Shown here: positions 28,227-35,810 of the stretch, in pieces
Numbering within the stretch: position 1 is the stretch's first letter
Layout of the letters: each line of letters begins with the position of its first letter
Assembly: GCF_003461955.1 (NCBI RefSeq)
Contig: NZ_QTYB01000018.1
Location: 22,423 to 64,073, forward strand
Reading direction: 5' to 3'
DNA: 41,651 nt
DNA from: Ruminococcus sp. AM36-2AA
GTDB taxonomy: Bacteria; Bacillota; Clostridia; Lachnospirales; Lachnospiraceae
Position numbers and translations under genes: made by a program
The notes under the pieces: model-generated
What the model was told of the DNA's origin: nothing
What the model saw: the letters and a program-made list of their open reading frames with translations, nothing else
Database searches by the model: none

Positions 28227-29537
28227 TCAGGCATGGCTTCCTTCGGTCAGGGAACAGCCGTCCATTATACGGATCCCGTTTATGACATCCAGATAAGTGT
28301 CATACATTTCCTTCCATTCATCAGAGGCGTCCCTGGAGTACTGGCTGATGGTGGACAGAAGATCGTATTTTTTGCCGTCGACGGTTTCGATACGGCCGAG
28401 ATAGCCCTGCCATACGCTGTCCAGAGGCTGGTTTTCGCCATCGTAATATCTGGCTTCCAGGGTCAGTACAGGAACATCCTCATTGTAATAAGTCAGTTTA
28501 TATCCACCATTTTCGGTTTCGGTTGTTTCATAACGGCAGAGATATTTCCAGCGCTCCGGAGTGAGGACCTGGAAGTAATCCGTCATGGCCATATCCACAC
28601 GCTCTGCGTAAACGAAATCTATGGATTTGATCAGCTCTGTGGCTTCCTTTTCGGCGGCCTTGTCATAGGTGTCTGACGGAGTCAGGACAAAAAGTCCAAA
28701 TGTATAATCGTCAGTCTGGCATACAAGAGCATCTACATTTTTTTCTTCTTCGTTGACCGCGGTTAAGTATTGATATTTCGTGGCGGGATAAGATTCAAAG
28801 GTAAGGTCCTTTTTTGTGATGATCTCACCCTTTACCGGATAGTATTCTGCCAGAAAACCCTTCAGGGAAGAATCCTCCAGAGAGGAGTTTGGTACTTTTA
28901 AAACAAAGGCAGTGCTTTTTCCGCCATTTACGGAACGCTGCTCGAAATAACCTTCTTTTTCGGGCATGGATTCTCTGATCGTATCATCGGCAGGGAATCC
29001 AACCCGCATATGAAGCTCGCCACGCTTTTCCGATTCAGAGGATTCTTCTGCGTTTGTATCAGAAGAGGAATTTGGGTATGAAGAACCGGAATCCTGCGAG
29101 GAGGAGTTTCCACTGGTATCGGAGGATTCTTCTGAAGAATCTCCGGAGGAGGAATCAGTTTCAGAATCGGAATATTCCTGAAGATTGCCGTAGTCATCAA
29201 TATAATATTTATCTCTGGAGCCAATATATGTGGTTCCGGTGGCATCTTCCAGCCACACACTGCCGTCCTCATAATAATAATGAGGCTCAAAATAACCGTC
29301 CTGTTCGGTCCAGCCGGCATCGTTGCCTTCCATCAGTTCACCGGAATCCGGGTCAGGGGCATAATTACCTTCCCCGATATATTCATCCTCGGAACCATTG
29401 CGGTACCAGTAATCTCCGTTTTCATCCTGCCAGATGTACTGACCGTCATCGGTTGGAGGGTCAGAAGCGAGGACCGGGATTGCAGATATGGAAAGAGCGA
29501 TCGCGCCTGTTAAAAGAACTAAGATTTTTTTATGCAT
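28227..29537 (-). CDS. Secreted acidic protein, unknown function
   Basis: The 436-residue protein has a signal peptide (MHKKILVLLTGAIALSISA, cleavage near VLA-SD). Next are aromatic- and Asp-rich segments (YIWQDENGDYWYRNG, YFEPHYYYEDGSVW; residues about 30-120) and a Ser/Glu/Asp-rich linker (about 125-175). A C-terminal domain follows (about 180-430) that recalls proteins with a PsbP/YbbR-like sheet but is not firmly recognised. ATG 29537 has AGGAGG 5 nt upstream; a GTG at 29543 overlaps that site. It follows the two-component genes on the same strand but beyond a terminator. Function unknown. Confidence 0.75.
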   Translation of the reverse strand: MHKKILVLLTGAIALSISAIPVLASDPPTDDGQYIWQDENGDYWYRNGSEDEYIGEGNYAPDPDSGELMEGNDAGWTEQDGYFEPHYYYEDGSVWLEDATGTTYIGSRDKYYIDDYGNLQEYSDSETDSSSGDSSEESSDTSGNSSSQDSGSSYPNSSSDTNAEESSESEKRGELHMRVGFPADDTIRESMPEKEGYFEQRSVNGGKSTAFVLKVPNSSLEDSSLKGFLAEYYPVKGEIITKKDLTFESYPATKYQYLTAVNEEEKNVDALVCQTDDYTFGLFVLTPSDTYDKAAEKEATELIKSIDFVYAERVDMAMTDYFQVLTPERWKYLCRYETTETENGGYKLTYYNEDVPVLTLEARYYDGENQPLDSVWQGYLGRIETVDGKKYDLLSTISQYSRDASDEWKEMYDTYLDVINGIRIMDGCSLTEGSHA

Positions 29538-29603
29538 AGGCACCTCCTGATAAATTGCGCAGCAGTTATTCAGTTACTGTCCACGGATCATAAATTTTTA
29601 CAA

Positions 29604-29648
29604 AATAAAAAGGATCTGTTTGTTAAGTATATTGTAACAGACAGATCC
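29604..29648 (-). terminator. Intrinsic terminator of the two-component operon
   Basis: The stem AGGATCTGTTTGTTA/TAACAGACAGATCCT (one mismatch) is followed on the minus strand by TTTTATTTTG. It lies 33 nt after the response-regulator stop. Confidence 0.85.
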
Positions 29649-29680
29649 TGATATCCGGAAATGTGAAGAAAAAGAGACAT

Positions 29681-30394
29681 TTACCGGCAGGTAAAAAGAT
29701 ATCCCTTCCCATAAACCGAGACAATGTCATACTCATCGGTATCTTCGGCACCGATCTTGGTCCGGAGGTTAAAGATATGCCGCCGTACCGTGCTGGTATC
29801 TGTTCCTGCACAGCTGCCCCATACCGCTTCGTAGAGCTCCTTTGCAGAAAAAATCTTCTCCTGGTTTTCTGCAAGGAGACGCAGCAGAGAGAATTCGGTC
29901 CGGGTAAGGCCTGTGTCGGCATTATTGAGATATGCATGGCCGTCCGAAAGATCCAGCCGCAGGCTGCCGATGGTGATCTGACGGGAGGACTGAAATTTTT
30001 CTTTTATTTTTTTTTCCATTCGTTTCTGGCGTTCCAGAAGCATCTGGATCACGGCCAGAAATTCATCGAAATTATAAGGTTTGGTGAGATAATAGTCGCC
30101 TCCCTGCTGAAGTCCTTCTACCCGATCCCGGATATCACTTTTTCCGGTGAGAAAAAGAACCGGATTCATGGTTTTTTCGCGGAAGCGGCGGCAGATATCC
30201 AGACCGTTTCCGTCCGGAAGCATAATGTCCAGGATAAGAAGATCCGGCAGCTGTTCTTCAAGCTGATGACAGGCTTCGGCGGCTGTCTGTGCAGTGCGGA
30301 CATCGTAGCCACGGCGCCGCAGCATCCGGCAGTTGGTATTCAGCACCTGTTCTTCATCCTCGACCATAAGGATAAGTGATTTCTTTTCATTCAT
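29681..30394 (-). CDS. OmpR-family response regulator
   Basis: The 237-residue protein has a receiver domain with the acidic pair E12-D13, phosphoacceptor D56 (LLILDIMLPDGNG) and the lysine in FLTGKSD. A winged-helix DNA-binding domain follows (LTRTEFSLLRLLAENQ, DTSTVRRHIFNLRTKIG). It starts 1 nt after the kinase stop with GGAGGA upstream, so it is co-translated with the kinase. Targets are unknown; the secreted-protein gene just downstream is a candidate. Confidence 0.95.
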   Translation of the reverse strand: MNEKKSLILMVEDEEQVLNTNCRMLRRRGYDVRTAQTAAEACHQLEEQLPDLLILDIMLPDGNGLDICRRFREKTMNPVLFLTGKSDIRDRVEGLQQGGDYYLTKPYNFDEFLAVIQMLLERQKRMEKKIKEKFQSSRQITIGSLRLDLSDGHAYLNNADTGLTRTEFSLLRLLAENQEKIFSAKELYEAVWGSCAGTDTSTVRRHIFNLRTKIGAEDTDEYDIVSVYGKGYLFTCR

Positions 30395-31696
30395 TTATGA
30401 TTCCTCCTCCGGAAGTGAGAAGAACACCTGAGTTCCCTCGCCTTCTTTACTTTTCAGCCATATTTTGCCGCCATGGGCAGTGATGATCTGATGACAGACA
30501 TAGAGGCCTATGCCGTGCCGCCAGTAATCCTTATCAGCGGAAACATAACCCTTGAGTGCGTTTTTTCGCATTTCTTCTGACATGCCGGTTCCGGTGTCGG
30601 AGACGCAGATGGTCTGCCAGCCCGGTTCGCCGGTAAGAGAAATGGTGATGGTTCCGTTTTGGGTGTGACGCTCTGCATTGGAGATCAGATTGGTGACAAC
30701 CTGGATCAGTCGTTCCGGGTCTGCAGAGATTTCCGGGAGGTTGGGCTGTATCGTAAGGACCAGCTGGTTATTCCCGGGACTTGGATGACTGCTGAAATCT
30801 TTTTCCACAGAATGTAAAAGTGCTCCCAGATCTGATGGTACAAGGGAAAGGGCAAGCCGTCCCTGCTCAATGGAAACGGTATCCATCAGATCCAGCACGA
30901 TCCGGTCGATCCGCATTACCGACTGTTCGATCGTGCGGAGATTTTGCTGCATAAGCGAGAAATCCAGAGGTTCTTCCTCAAGCAGCTCGGAAGTATCCCG
31001 GGCGTGGAGGGAGATGGAGTTCAGAGGATTTTTGATCTCATGGGCAACGGTGGTCAGGAAGGTGGACTTGGCATTGTCAAGGGAACGAAGCCGCTGGTTC
31101 TGTTCCTTAAGAAGGATCTGCTGCTGATTGTATTCTTTCAGATGAAAATAGAGAACAATGCCGCAGACAATACTTACAGAGACAAATGCCAGGAGTACAT
31201 CTGCCAGCCGGTCTTTTTCCGTTGCAAAAGGAGTCACACTGTCCGGAAAATGGTACGCAACCAGACACAGTCCCATATATAGGACAATCTCCAGAAGAGA
31301 AACGATCAGAGCACGCCATTTTTCCAGCATCAGCACAGTGAAGATAATGGCAAACACGAAGAATGCCGGCATGCCGCCATGATATCCGCCGCTGGTAAAA
31401 AACATGATCGGAAAAACAATGAGAAAGATCAGGACAATGGTGATCAGGTAACAGCGCTGATATTTCCCACTATAATAGGAATAAAGAAAAAGTCCTCCGG
31501 ATATGACAACCAGTGCGAAGTTGATCAGCACATTTCCCCAGGAGCCGGTCCCGAAACTGAGAAAAGCCATGATCAGACTGATAATGGTGCCACCGGAGGC
31601 GAGGATGTTGAACAGCCGGACACGGAAATCCAGGGTGGGGCTGAATAATGAGTGGAAAATATCTCGGAGTTTCAGATTTATATGGATAGAGATCAC
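30395..31696 (-). CDS. Membrane sensor histidine kinase
   Basis: The 433-residue protein has an N-terminal membrane region with about six helices and no large extracellular domain (residues about 28-185). A short coiled segment (EQNQRLRSLDNAKS) follows, then HisKA with the phospho-histidine in FLTTVAHEIKNPLNS. The HATPase_c domain has NLISNAERH, VSDTGTGM and GIGLYVCHQI. It is the partner of the response regulator that follows. The start is uncertain: GTG 31696 overlaps the AGGAGG that should serve it. Confidence 0.92.
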   Translation of the reverse strand: MISIHINLKLRDIFHSLFSPTLDFRVRLFNILASGGTIISLIMAFLSFGTGSWGNVLINFALVVISGGLFLYSYYSGKYQRCYLITIVLIFLIVFPIMFFTSGGYHGGMPAFFVFAIIFTVLMLEKWRALIVSLLEIVLYMGLCLVAYHFPDSVTPFATEKDRLADVLLAFVSVSIVCGIVLYFHLKEYNQQQILLKEQNQRLRSLDNAKSTFLTTVAHEIKNPLNSISLHARDTSELLEEEPLDFSLMQQNLRTIEQSVMRIDRIVLDLMDTVSIEQGRLALSLVPSDLGALLHSVEKDFSSHPSPGNNQLVLTIQPNLPEISADPERLIQVVTNLISNAERHTQNGTITISLTGEPGWQTICVSDTGTGMSEEMRKNALKGYVSADKDYWRHGIGLYVCHQIITAHGGKIWLKSKEGEGTQVFFSLPEEES

Positions 31697-31701
31697 CTCC
31701 T
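31694..31701 (-). promoter_or_regulatory. Ribosome site overlapping the kinase start codon
   Basis: On the minus strand AGGAGG (31701-31696) runs directly into GTG (31696-31694) and shares its first G. The usual 5-9 nt spacer would put the start on an ATC or ATA codon a few residues inside. The true start is therefore unclear. Confidence 0.5.
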
Positions 31702-31740
31702 GATAAAATTAGAAACGGTTATTCGATGCAGAGTTATGTA

Positions 31741-31766
31741 GCGAATGCGGATTGCAGATATCCGCC
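31741..31766 (+). repeat. Dispersed intergenic palindromic repeat, copy D
   Basis: GCGAATGCGGATTGCAGATA followed by TCCGCC, preceded by TTATGTA. It has the same hairpin GCGGAT/ATCCGC as copy A at 11385 and matches the spacer of the triplicated terminator. It lies between the kinase gene and the sulfur operon promoter. Confidence 0.65.
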
Positions 31767-31857
31767 TGATCCGGATCTGAGATTCTATAAGTATAATTTC
31801 ATTGTACCATGTCAGCCCTTTCTTTTGTATCAAAAAAAATGCAATTAATCCATATTT

Positions 31858-31890
31858 CCTATTGACATACTATGAATACTAGGTTAATAT
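31858..31890 (+). promoter_or_regulatory. Promoter of the sulfur assimilation operon, with possible Rrf2-type operator
   Basis: TTGACA (31862-31867) and TAATAT (31885-31890) are separated by 17 bp. Transcription starts near 31897, leaving about 23 nt to ATG 31920. There is no room for a SAM or T-box leader, so control is likely by a protein. CCTA (31858) and TAGG (31880-31883) flank the -35/spacer region. CTATGAATACTAGG resembles sites of Rrf2-family sulfur regulators such as CymR; this is only a suggestion. Confidence 0.75.
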
Positions 31891-31919
31891 AAGTGTCAAC
31901 AAAAGAAAGGGAAGAGGCT

Positions 31920-33158
31920 ATGAACGAATACGGCTTTAATACAGGGCTGCTCCACGGCACCAATGAGAAATATCCGCAGGGTGCCACACAGGTTCCAATC
32001 TATCAGAGCAGCGCATTCCGACATGACAGTGCGGAAGACCTGGAGAAAATTTTTGACAATAAAAAAATGGGCTTCTCCTATACAAGGATCAACAATCCTA
32101 CGGTAGAGTCCTTTGAGAAAAGAGTGACTATGCTGGAGGATGGAATCGGCAGTGTGGCATGTGCTTCCGGAATGGCGGCGCTGACCAATGCGTTTCTGAA
32201 CATTCTGCAGGCAGGAGACGAGATCGTGGCAGCCTGCGGACTGTACGGCGGAACGGTGGAACTGTTTGATGATCTGAAGCCTTTCGGGATCTCCGTAAAG
32301 TACGTAAGTGAGAATAAGCCGGAAGCTTTTGAGGCAGAGATCACAGAGAAAACGAGACTTGTTTTTGCGGAGACTATCGGAAACCCCAAGCTGGACGTTA
32401 CCGATATCCAGGCGGTTGCAGAAGTGGCACATAAGCATGACGTACCACTGATCGTAGACAACACGGTAGCAACCCCGTATCTGATCCAGCCACTGAAGCT
32501 TGGAGCTGACATCGTGGTTCATTCCTCTTCCAAATATATCAATGGAAGCAGCGATGCAATCAGCGGCATTCTTGTCTGTGGTAAGGGTCTGAAATGGGAC
32601 CCTGACCGATATCCGGGACTTGCTCCATACCGGAAATTCGGACCATTTGCATACATCGCCAAACTTCGAAACGGACTTTTCCGGAACACTGGCGCGTGTC
32701 TTGCTCCGCAGAATGCTTTCCTTAATAATCTGGGACTGGAAACCCTGGGGCTTCGAATGCAGAGACAGTGTGACAACGCACTGGAACTTGCCAGATTTTT
32801 ACAAAGCCTGGGTGGTGATATTGAAGTAAATTATCCGGGACTGGAAGAGAGCCCTTATCACGAAATTGCGAAAAAGCAGTTCAGGAATGGTTACGGAGCT
32901 ATCGTAACCGTAAGAACCGGAAGCAAGGAGAAAGCTTTTTCCATTATCAATTCCCTGAAGATCCCGCTGATCATCTCCAACATCGGAGATACGAAGACAC
33001 TGGTGATCCATCCGGAATCCACCATCGCGGCACACATCTCCGATGAGGAGAAACAGCAGTCCGGAGTGTTCGAAGACCTGATCCGGATCAGCGTGGGAAT
33101 TGAAGACATTGAAGATTTAAAAGAAGATTTCAAACAAGCGATAGAGAGTAACAGATAA
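31920..33158 (+). CDS. metY: O-acetylhomoserine sulfhydrylase, MetY type (PLP enzyme)
   Basis: It is predicted to make homocysteine from O-acetylhomoserine and a sulfur donor. The 412-residue protein is a Cys/Met-metabolism PLP enzyme. It has a cofactor lysine at K205 (HSSSKYINGSSDAISG), ACASGMAALTNAFLN and VDNTVATPYLIQP before it, and the sulfhydrylase-like KFGPFAYIAKLRNGLFRNTGA after it. ATG 31920 has GGGAAGAGG upstream and lies just after the predicted transcription start; a GTG at 31893 would lie before it. It is the first gene of the sulfur operon. With the HcyS/HcyF/HcyD-like genes, it probably uses carrier-bound thiocarboxylate, as in Wolinella. A cystathionine gamma-synthase role is possible but less likely. 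Confidence 0.85.
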   Translation: MNEYGFNTGLLHGTNEKYPQGATQVPIYQSSAFRHDSAEDLEKIFDNKKMGFSYTRINNPTVESFEKRVTMLEDGIGSVACASGMAALTNAFLNILQAGDEIVAACGLYGGTVELFDDLKPFGISVKYVSENKPEAFEAEITEKTRLVFAETIGNPKLDVTDIQAVAEVAHKHDVPLIVDNTVATPYLIQPLKLGADIVVHSSSKYINGSSDAISGILVCGKGLKWDPDRYPGLAPYRKFGPFAYIAKLRNGLFRNTGACLAPQNAFLNNLGLETLGLRMQRQCDNALELARFLQSLGGDIEVNYPGLEESPYHEIAKKQFRNGYGAIVTVRTGSKEKAFSIINSLKIPLIISNIGDTKTLVIHPESTIAAHISDEEKQQSGVFEDLIRISVGIEDIEDLKEDFKQAIESNR

Positions 33159-33197
33159 AATCGATAGCTGCACCAGCAGAGAAATGGAGAGTTCGCT

Positions 33198-34061
33198 ATG
33201 GCAAAAGTAGATTACGCTACATTAAAAAAAGGTGGTTTCATGAGACAGAAGCAGAAAAATAATTTTTCTCTTCGTCTTGCCTGTGTAGGCGGTACGCTTA
33301 CAGCAGAAAACCTTAAGAAAATCGCAGAAGTAGCTGAGAAATATGGTGACGGATATGTACATCTTACTTCCAGACAGGGAGTTGAGATCCCGTTCATTAA
33401 ATTAGATGATATTGATGATGTAAAAGATGATCTTGCGAAAGGCGGATGCAAACCTGGTGTCTGCGGACCGAGAGTCCGTACAGTTACAGCCTGCCAGGGT
33501 AATGCAGTCTGTCCAAGCGGAAACATCAACAGCTATGACATTGCGGTGAAATTAAATGAGAGATATTTTGGAAGAGAGCTTCCTCATAAATTCAAATTCG
33601 GTGTTACCGGATGTCAGAACAACTGTCTGAAAGCAGAGGAGAACGATGTAGGAATCAAAGGAGCAGCACAGGTCAGCTGGAAAGAAGATACATGTATCCA
33701 CTGTGGAGTCTGTGAAAAAGCCTGCAGAGAAAACGCCATCTCCTTTAAAGATGACAAGCTGGTGATCGACACAGAGAAATGTAACTACTGTGGCAGATGT
33801 GCAAAATCCTGTCCTGTAGATGCATGGTATGTAAACGAAGCATTTATCGTTTCCTTTGGCGGAACGTTTGGAAATCACATCAGCAAGGGACAGGAATTCC
33901 TTCCGCTGATCACCTCTGAAGAACAGCTTTTCAGAGTGACCGATGCAGCGATCCAGTTCTTTGATGACTATGCAAATCCGGGAGAGCGTTTTAAATTTAC
34001 CATCGACCGGGTAGGCGCTGAAAAACTTCAGGAAGTTTTGAAAGGAGCATACAATGGCTGA
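33198..34061 (+). CDS. Compact siroheme sulfite reductase with ferredoxin domain
   Basis: It is predicted to reduce sulfite to sulfide with six electrons. The 287-residue protein has a single sulfite/nitrite reductase half-domain repeat and the siroheme-[4Fe-4S] motif CX5C-Xn-CX3C at C99/C105 and C139/C143. An inserted 2[4Fe-4S] ferredoxin follows at C166-C176 (CIHCGVCEKAC) and C195-C205 (CNYCGRCAKSC), then a short C-terminal half-domain part. Classical CysI is about 570 residues and DsrA about 400; this resembles the small single-chain reductases of methanogens and clostridia. It overlaps the TusA-like gene by 8 nt. Nitrite reduction cannot be excluded. Confidence 0.85.
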   Translation: MAKVDYATLKKGGFMRQKQKNNFSLRLACVGGTLTAENLKKIAEVAEKYGDGYVHLTSRQGVEIPFIKLDDIDDVKDDLAKGGCKPGVCGPRVRTVTACQGNAVCPSGNINSYDIAVKLNERYFGRELPHKFKFGVTGCQNNCLKAEENDVGIKGAAQVSWKEDTCIHCGVCEKACRENAISFKDDKLVIDTEKCNYCGRCAKSCPVDAWYVNEAFIVSFGGTFGNHISKGQEFLPLITSEEQLFRVTDAAIQFFDDYANPGERFKFTIDRVGAEKLQEVLKGAYNG

Positions 34062-34299
34062 TATTAAAATTGATGATACAGTAGATATTACCGATGTAGT
34101 TTGCCCGGTAACTTTTGTAAAAGCAAAAGTAGCACTTGAGGAGCTGGACGACGGACAGATCCTGGCGATCAAAATGAACGATGGCGAGCCAGTACAGAAT
34201 GTACCGAGAAGCGTAAAAGAAGAAGGACATCAGATCCTGAAACTTGAAGATAATGAAGATGGAACTTATACACTGATCGTAAGAAAAGTTGAAGAATAG
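34054..34299 (+). CDS. TusA/SirA-like sulfur transfer protein
   Basis: The 81-residue product has the TusA-like fold pattern with its conserved cysteine in VVCPVTFVKAKVALEEL (C17). The usual CPxP motif is CPVT here, so the second proline is missing. It overlaps the sulfite reductase gene (ATGGCTGA), which suggests a coupled role. It may accept sulfide or persulfide from the reductase and hand it to the carrier protein; this is inference. TusA is otherwise known for persulfide relay in tRNA thiolation. GGAG stands upstream. Confidence 0.8.
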   Translation: MADIKIDDTVDITDVVCPVTFVKAKVALEELDDGQILAIKMNDGEPVQNVPRSVKEEGHQILKLEDNEDGTYTLIVRKVEE

Positions 34300-34311
34300 G
34301 AGAACAGAGAA

Positions 34312-34521
34312 ATGACAATCACAGTTGCAGGAAATAAAAAAGAATACGACGACGGACTGAAACTTACAGAGCTTATTGAGAAAGAGGATATCGAAAGTCC
34401 TGAGTATGTAACCGTAACCATCAACGATGAATTCATCAGCAAAGAAGACGTTCCGAACACAGTTGTAAAAGACGGTGATGTTGTTGAGTTCCTGTACTAC
34501 ATGGGAGGAGGCGCAAGATAA
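34312..34521 (+). CDS. hcyS: ThiS-like sulfur carrier for homocysteine synthesis, tail GGG-AR
   Basis: The 69-residue ubiquitin-fold carrier resembles ThiS (MTITVAGNKKEYDDG, ...TVVKDGDVVEFLYYMGGG) and is related to the thiS product at 24131. It ends Gly65-Gly66-Gly67-Ala68-Arg69, so a dipeptide must be removed to expose the Gly terminus. The next two genes encode an E1-like adenylating enzyme and a JAMM protease, exactly the partners needed. This set equals HcyS/HcyF/HcyD of Wolinella, where HcyS-thiocarboxylate feeds MetY; it also recalls QbsE, whose terminal Cys-Phe is clipped by QbsD. The stop overlaps the start of hcyF (TAATG). Confidence 0.85.
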   Translation: MTITVAGNKKEYDDGLKLTELIEKEDIESPEYVTVTINDEFISKEDVPNTVVKDGDVVEFLYYMGGGAR

Positions 34522-35327
34522 TGGCTTTTACAAATGAGCAGCTTGAGCGTTACTCTCGCCACATCATCCTGAAAGAGGTGGGAGTAAAAGGCCAGAAAAA
34601 GCTTCTGAATGCCAAGGTTCTTATCATCGGAGCCGGCGGACTTGGAGCACCGGCAGCCCTTTACCTTGCAGCAGCAGGTGTGGGAACAATCGGAATCGTA
34701 GATGCAGATGAGGTAGATCTTTCCAATCTTCAGAGACAGGTCATCCACACAACTGCAGATGTTGGCAAACTGAAAGTAGAGTCTGCGGCTGAGACTATGA
34801 AAGCCATCAACCCGGACGTTACCGTAAATACATATCATACATTTGTAGATTCCAGCAACATTATGGATCTGATCAAAGATTACGATTTCATTCTGGATGG
34901 AACGGACAACTTCCCTGCAAAATTCCTTATCAACGATGCCTGTGTAATGGCTGAGAAACCGTTTTCACATGCAGGTATCATCCGTTTCCAGGGACAGCTG
35001 ATGACTTACGTTCCGGGACAGGGACCATGCTACAGATGTGCATTCCAGAGCCCGCCACCAAAGGATGCCGTACCGACCTGTAAGCAGGCTGGTGTTATCG
35101 GAGCCATGGGCGGAGTGATCGGAAGCCTTCAGGCAATGGAAGCCATCAAGTACATCATCGGACAGGGCGATCTTCTTACAGGAAGACTTCTTACCTACGA
35201 TGCGCTGAAGATGACATTCCGTACCGTAAAACTTCCGAAGAACCATCACTGCCCGGTATGCGGCGACAATCCGACCATCACAGAGCTGATCGATTACGAG
35301 CAGGCTGTGTGCGAGCTGAAACACTAA
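34521..35327 (+). CDS. hcyF: ThiF/MoeB/HcyF-like E1 adenylyltransferase
   Basis: It is predicted to activate the carrier's C-terminal glycine with ATP so that sulfur can be added. The 268-residue protein has the nucleotide-binding loop GAGGLGAPAALYLAAAGVG, IVDADEVDLSNLQRQ, ILDGTDNF, a catalytic cysteine candidate C187 (VPTCKQAGVIG) and two zinc-binding pairs (CYRC and CPVC). There is no C-terminal rhodanese domain, so sulfur must come from another source such as the TusA-like protein or sulfide. It is the only ThiF-type gene in the window and may therefore also serve ThiS. Confidence 0.9.
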   Translation: MAFTNEQLERYSRHIILKEVGVKGQKKLLNAKVLIIGAGGLGAPAALYLAAAGVGTIGIVDADEVDLSNLQRQVIHTTADVGKLKVESAAETMKAINPDVTVNTYHTFVDSSNIMDLIKDYDFILDGTDNFPAKFLINDACVMAEKPFSHAGIIRFQGQLMTYVPGQGPCYRCAFQSPPPKDAVPTCKQAGVIGAMGGVIGSLQAMEAIKYIIGQGDLLTGRLLTYDALKMTFRTVKLPKNHHCPVCGDNPTITELIDYEQAVCELKH

Positions 35328-35333
35328 AGAATT

Positions 35334-35367
35334 GTCTGCGGGTGCAGACGCTATAAATTAAGTATAG
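35334..35367 (+). other. Two small hairpins between hcyF and hcyD
   Basis: GTCTGC/GCAGAC (35334-35349) and CTATA/TATAG (35351-35367) stand in the 66-nt gap, the widest in this operon. There is no T run. They may affect relative expression or RNA stability. Confidence 0.4.
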
Positions 35368-35393
35368 AAACCCATTGGAGGCTGCGAAATAAA

Positions 35394-35810
35394 ATGCTGA
35401 AATTAAAAAAAGAAGATTACGAAAAAATATTAGACCACTGCAGAAAGGGACTTCCCAATGAGTCCTGCGGCCTTCTGGGCGGGACCATTGAGGGCGATGT
35501 AAAAACCATCGAGAAGGTGTATCTGCTGACAAACATCGACGAGAGTAACGAGCACTTTTCCATGGACCCGAAAGAACAGCTGAGCGCGATCAAAGATATC
35601 CGTCAGAACGGATACCAGATGATCGGAAACTTTCATTCTCATCCGGAGTCTCCGTCAAGGCCTTCCGAAGAAGACAAACGACTTGCTTTTGACCCGAACA
35701 TCGAATATCTGATCCTCTCCCTTATGGATGCAGAAAACCCGGTGCTGAAGGCCTTCGGCGTAGACAAAGAAAAAAATGTAACTGTACATGAGATTCAGAT
35801 AACAGAGTGA
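35394..35810 (+). CDS. hcyD: JAMM/MPN+ metalloprotease, HcyD/Mec+ type
   Basis: It is predicted to trim the C-terminus of the sulfur carrier. The 138-residue protein has a complete JAMM zinc site: E23 (NESCGLLGG), then H81-S-H83-P with S91 and D94 (HSHPESPSRPSEED). Relatives are Mec+ (acts on CysO), QbsD (removes a dipeptide from QbsE) and HcyD (trims HcyS). Its position after hcyS-hcyF, and the GGG-AR tail of HcyS, point to removal of Ala-Arg. GGAGG stands before the ATG. The stop overlaps the next start (ATGA). Confidence 0.88.
   Translation: MLKLKKEDYEKILDHCRKGLPNESCGLLGGTIEGDVKTIEKVYLLTNIDESNEHFSMDPKEQLSAIKDIRQNGYQMIGNFHSHPESPSRPSEEDKRLAFDPNIEYLILSLMDAENPVLKAFGVDKEKNVTVHEIQITE

Noticed and set aside
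28212..28676. Plus-strand frame of 154 codons
   Set aside because: It is antisense to the 3' end of the secreted-protein gene and lacks motifs.
31700..31919. SAM riboswitch or cysteine T-box before metY
   Set aside because: The predicted transcript start leaves only about 23 nt of leader, and none of the conserved blocks is present.
31893..31919. GTG 31893 as the metY start
   Set aside because: It lies at or before the predicted transcription start. ATG 31920 has GGGAAGAGG in the right place.
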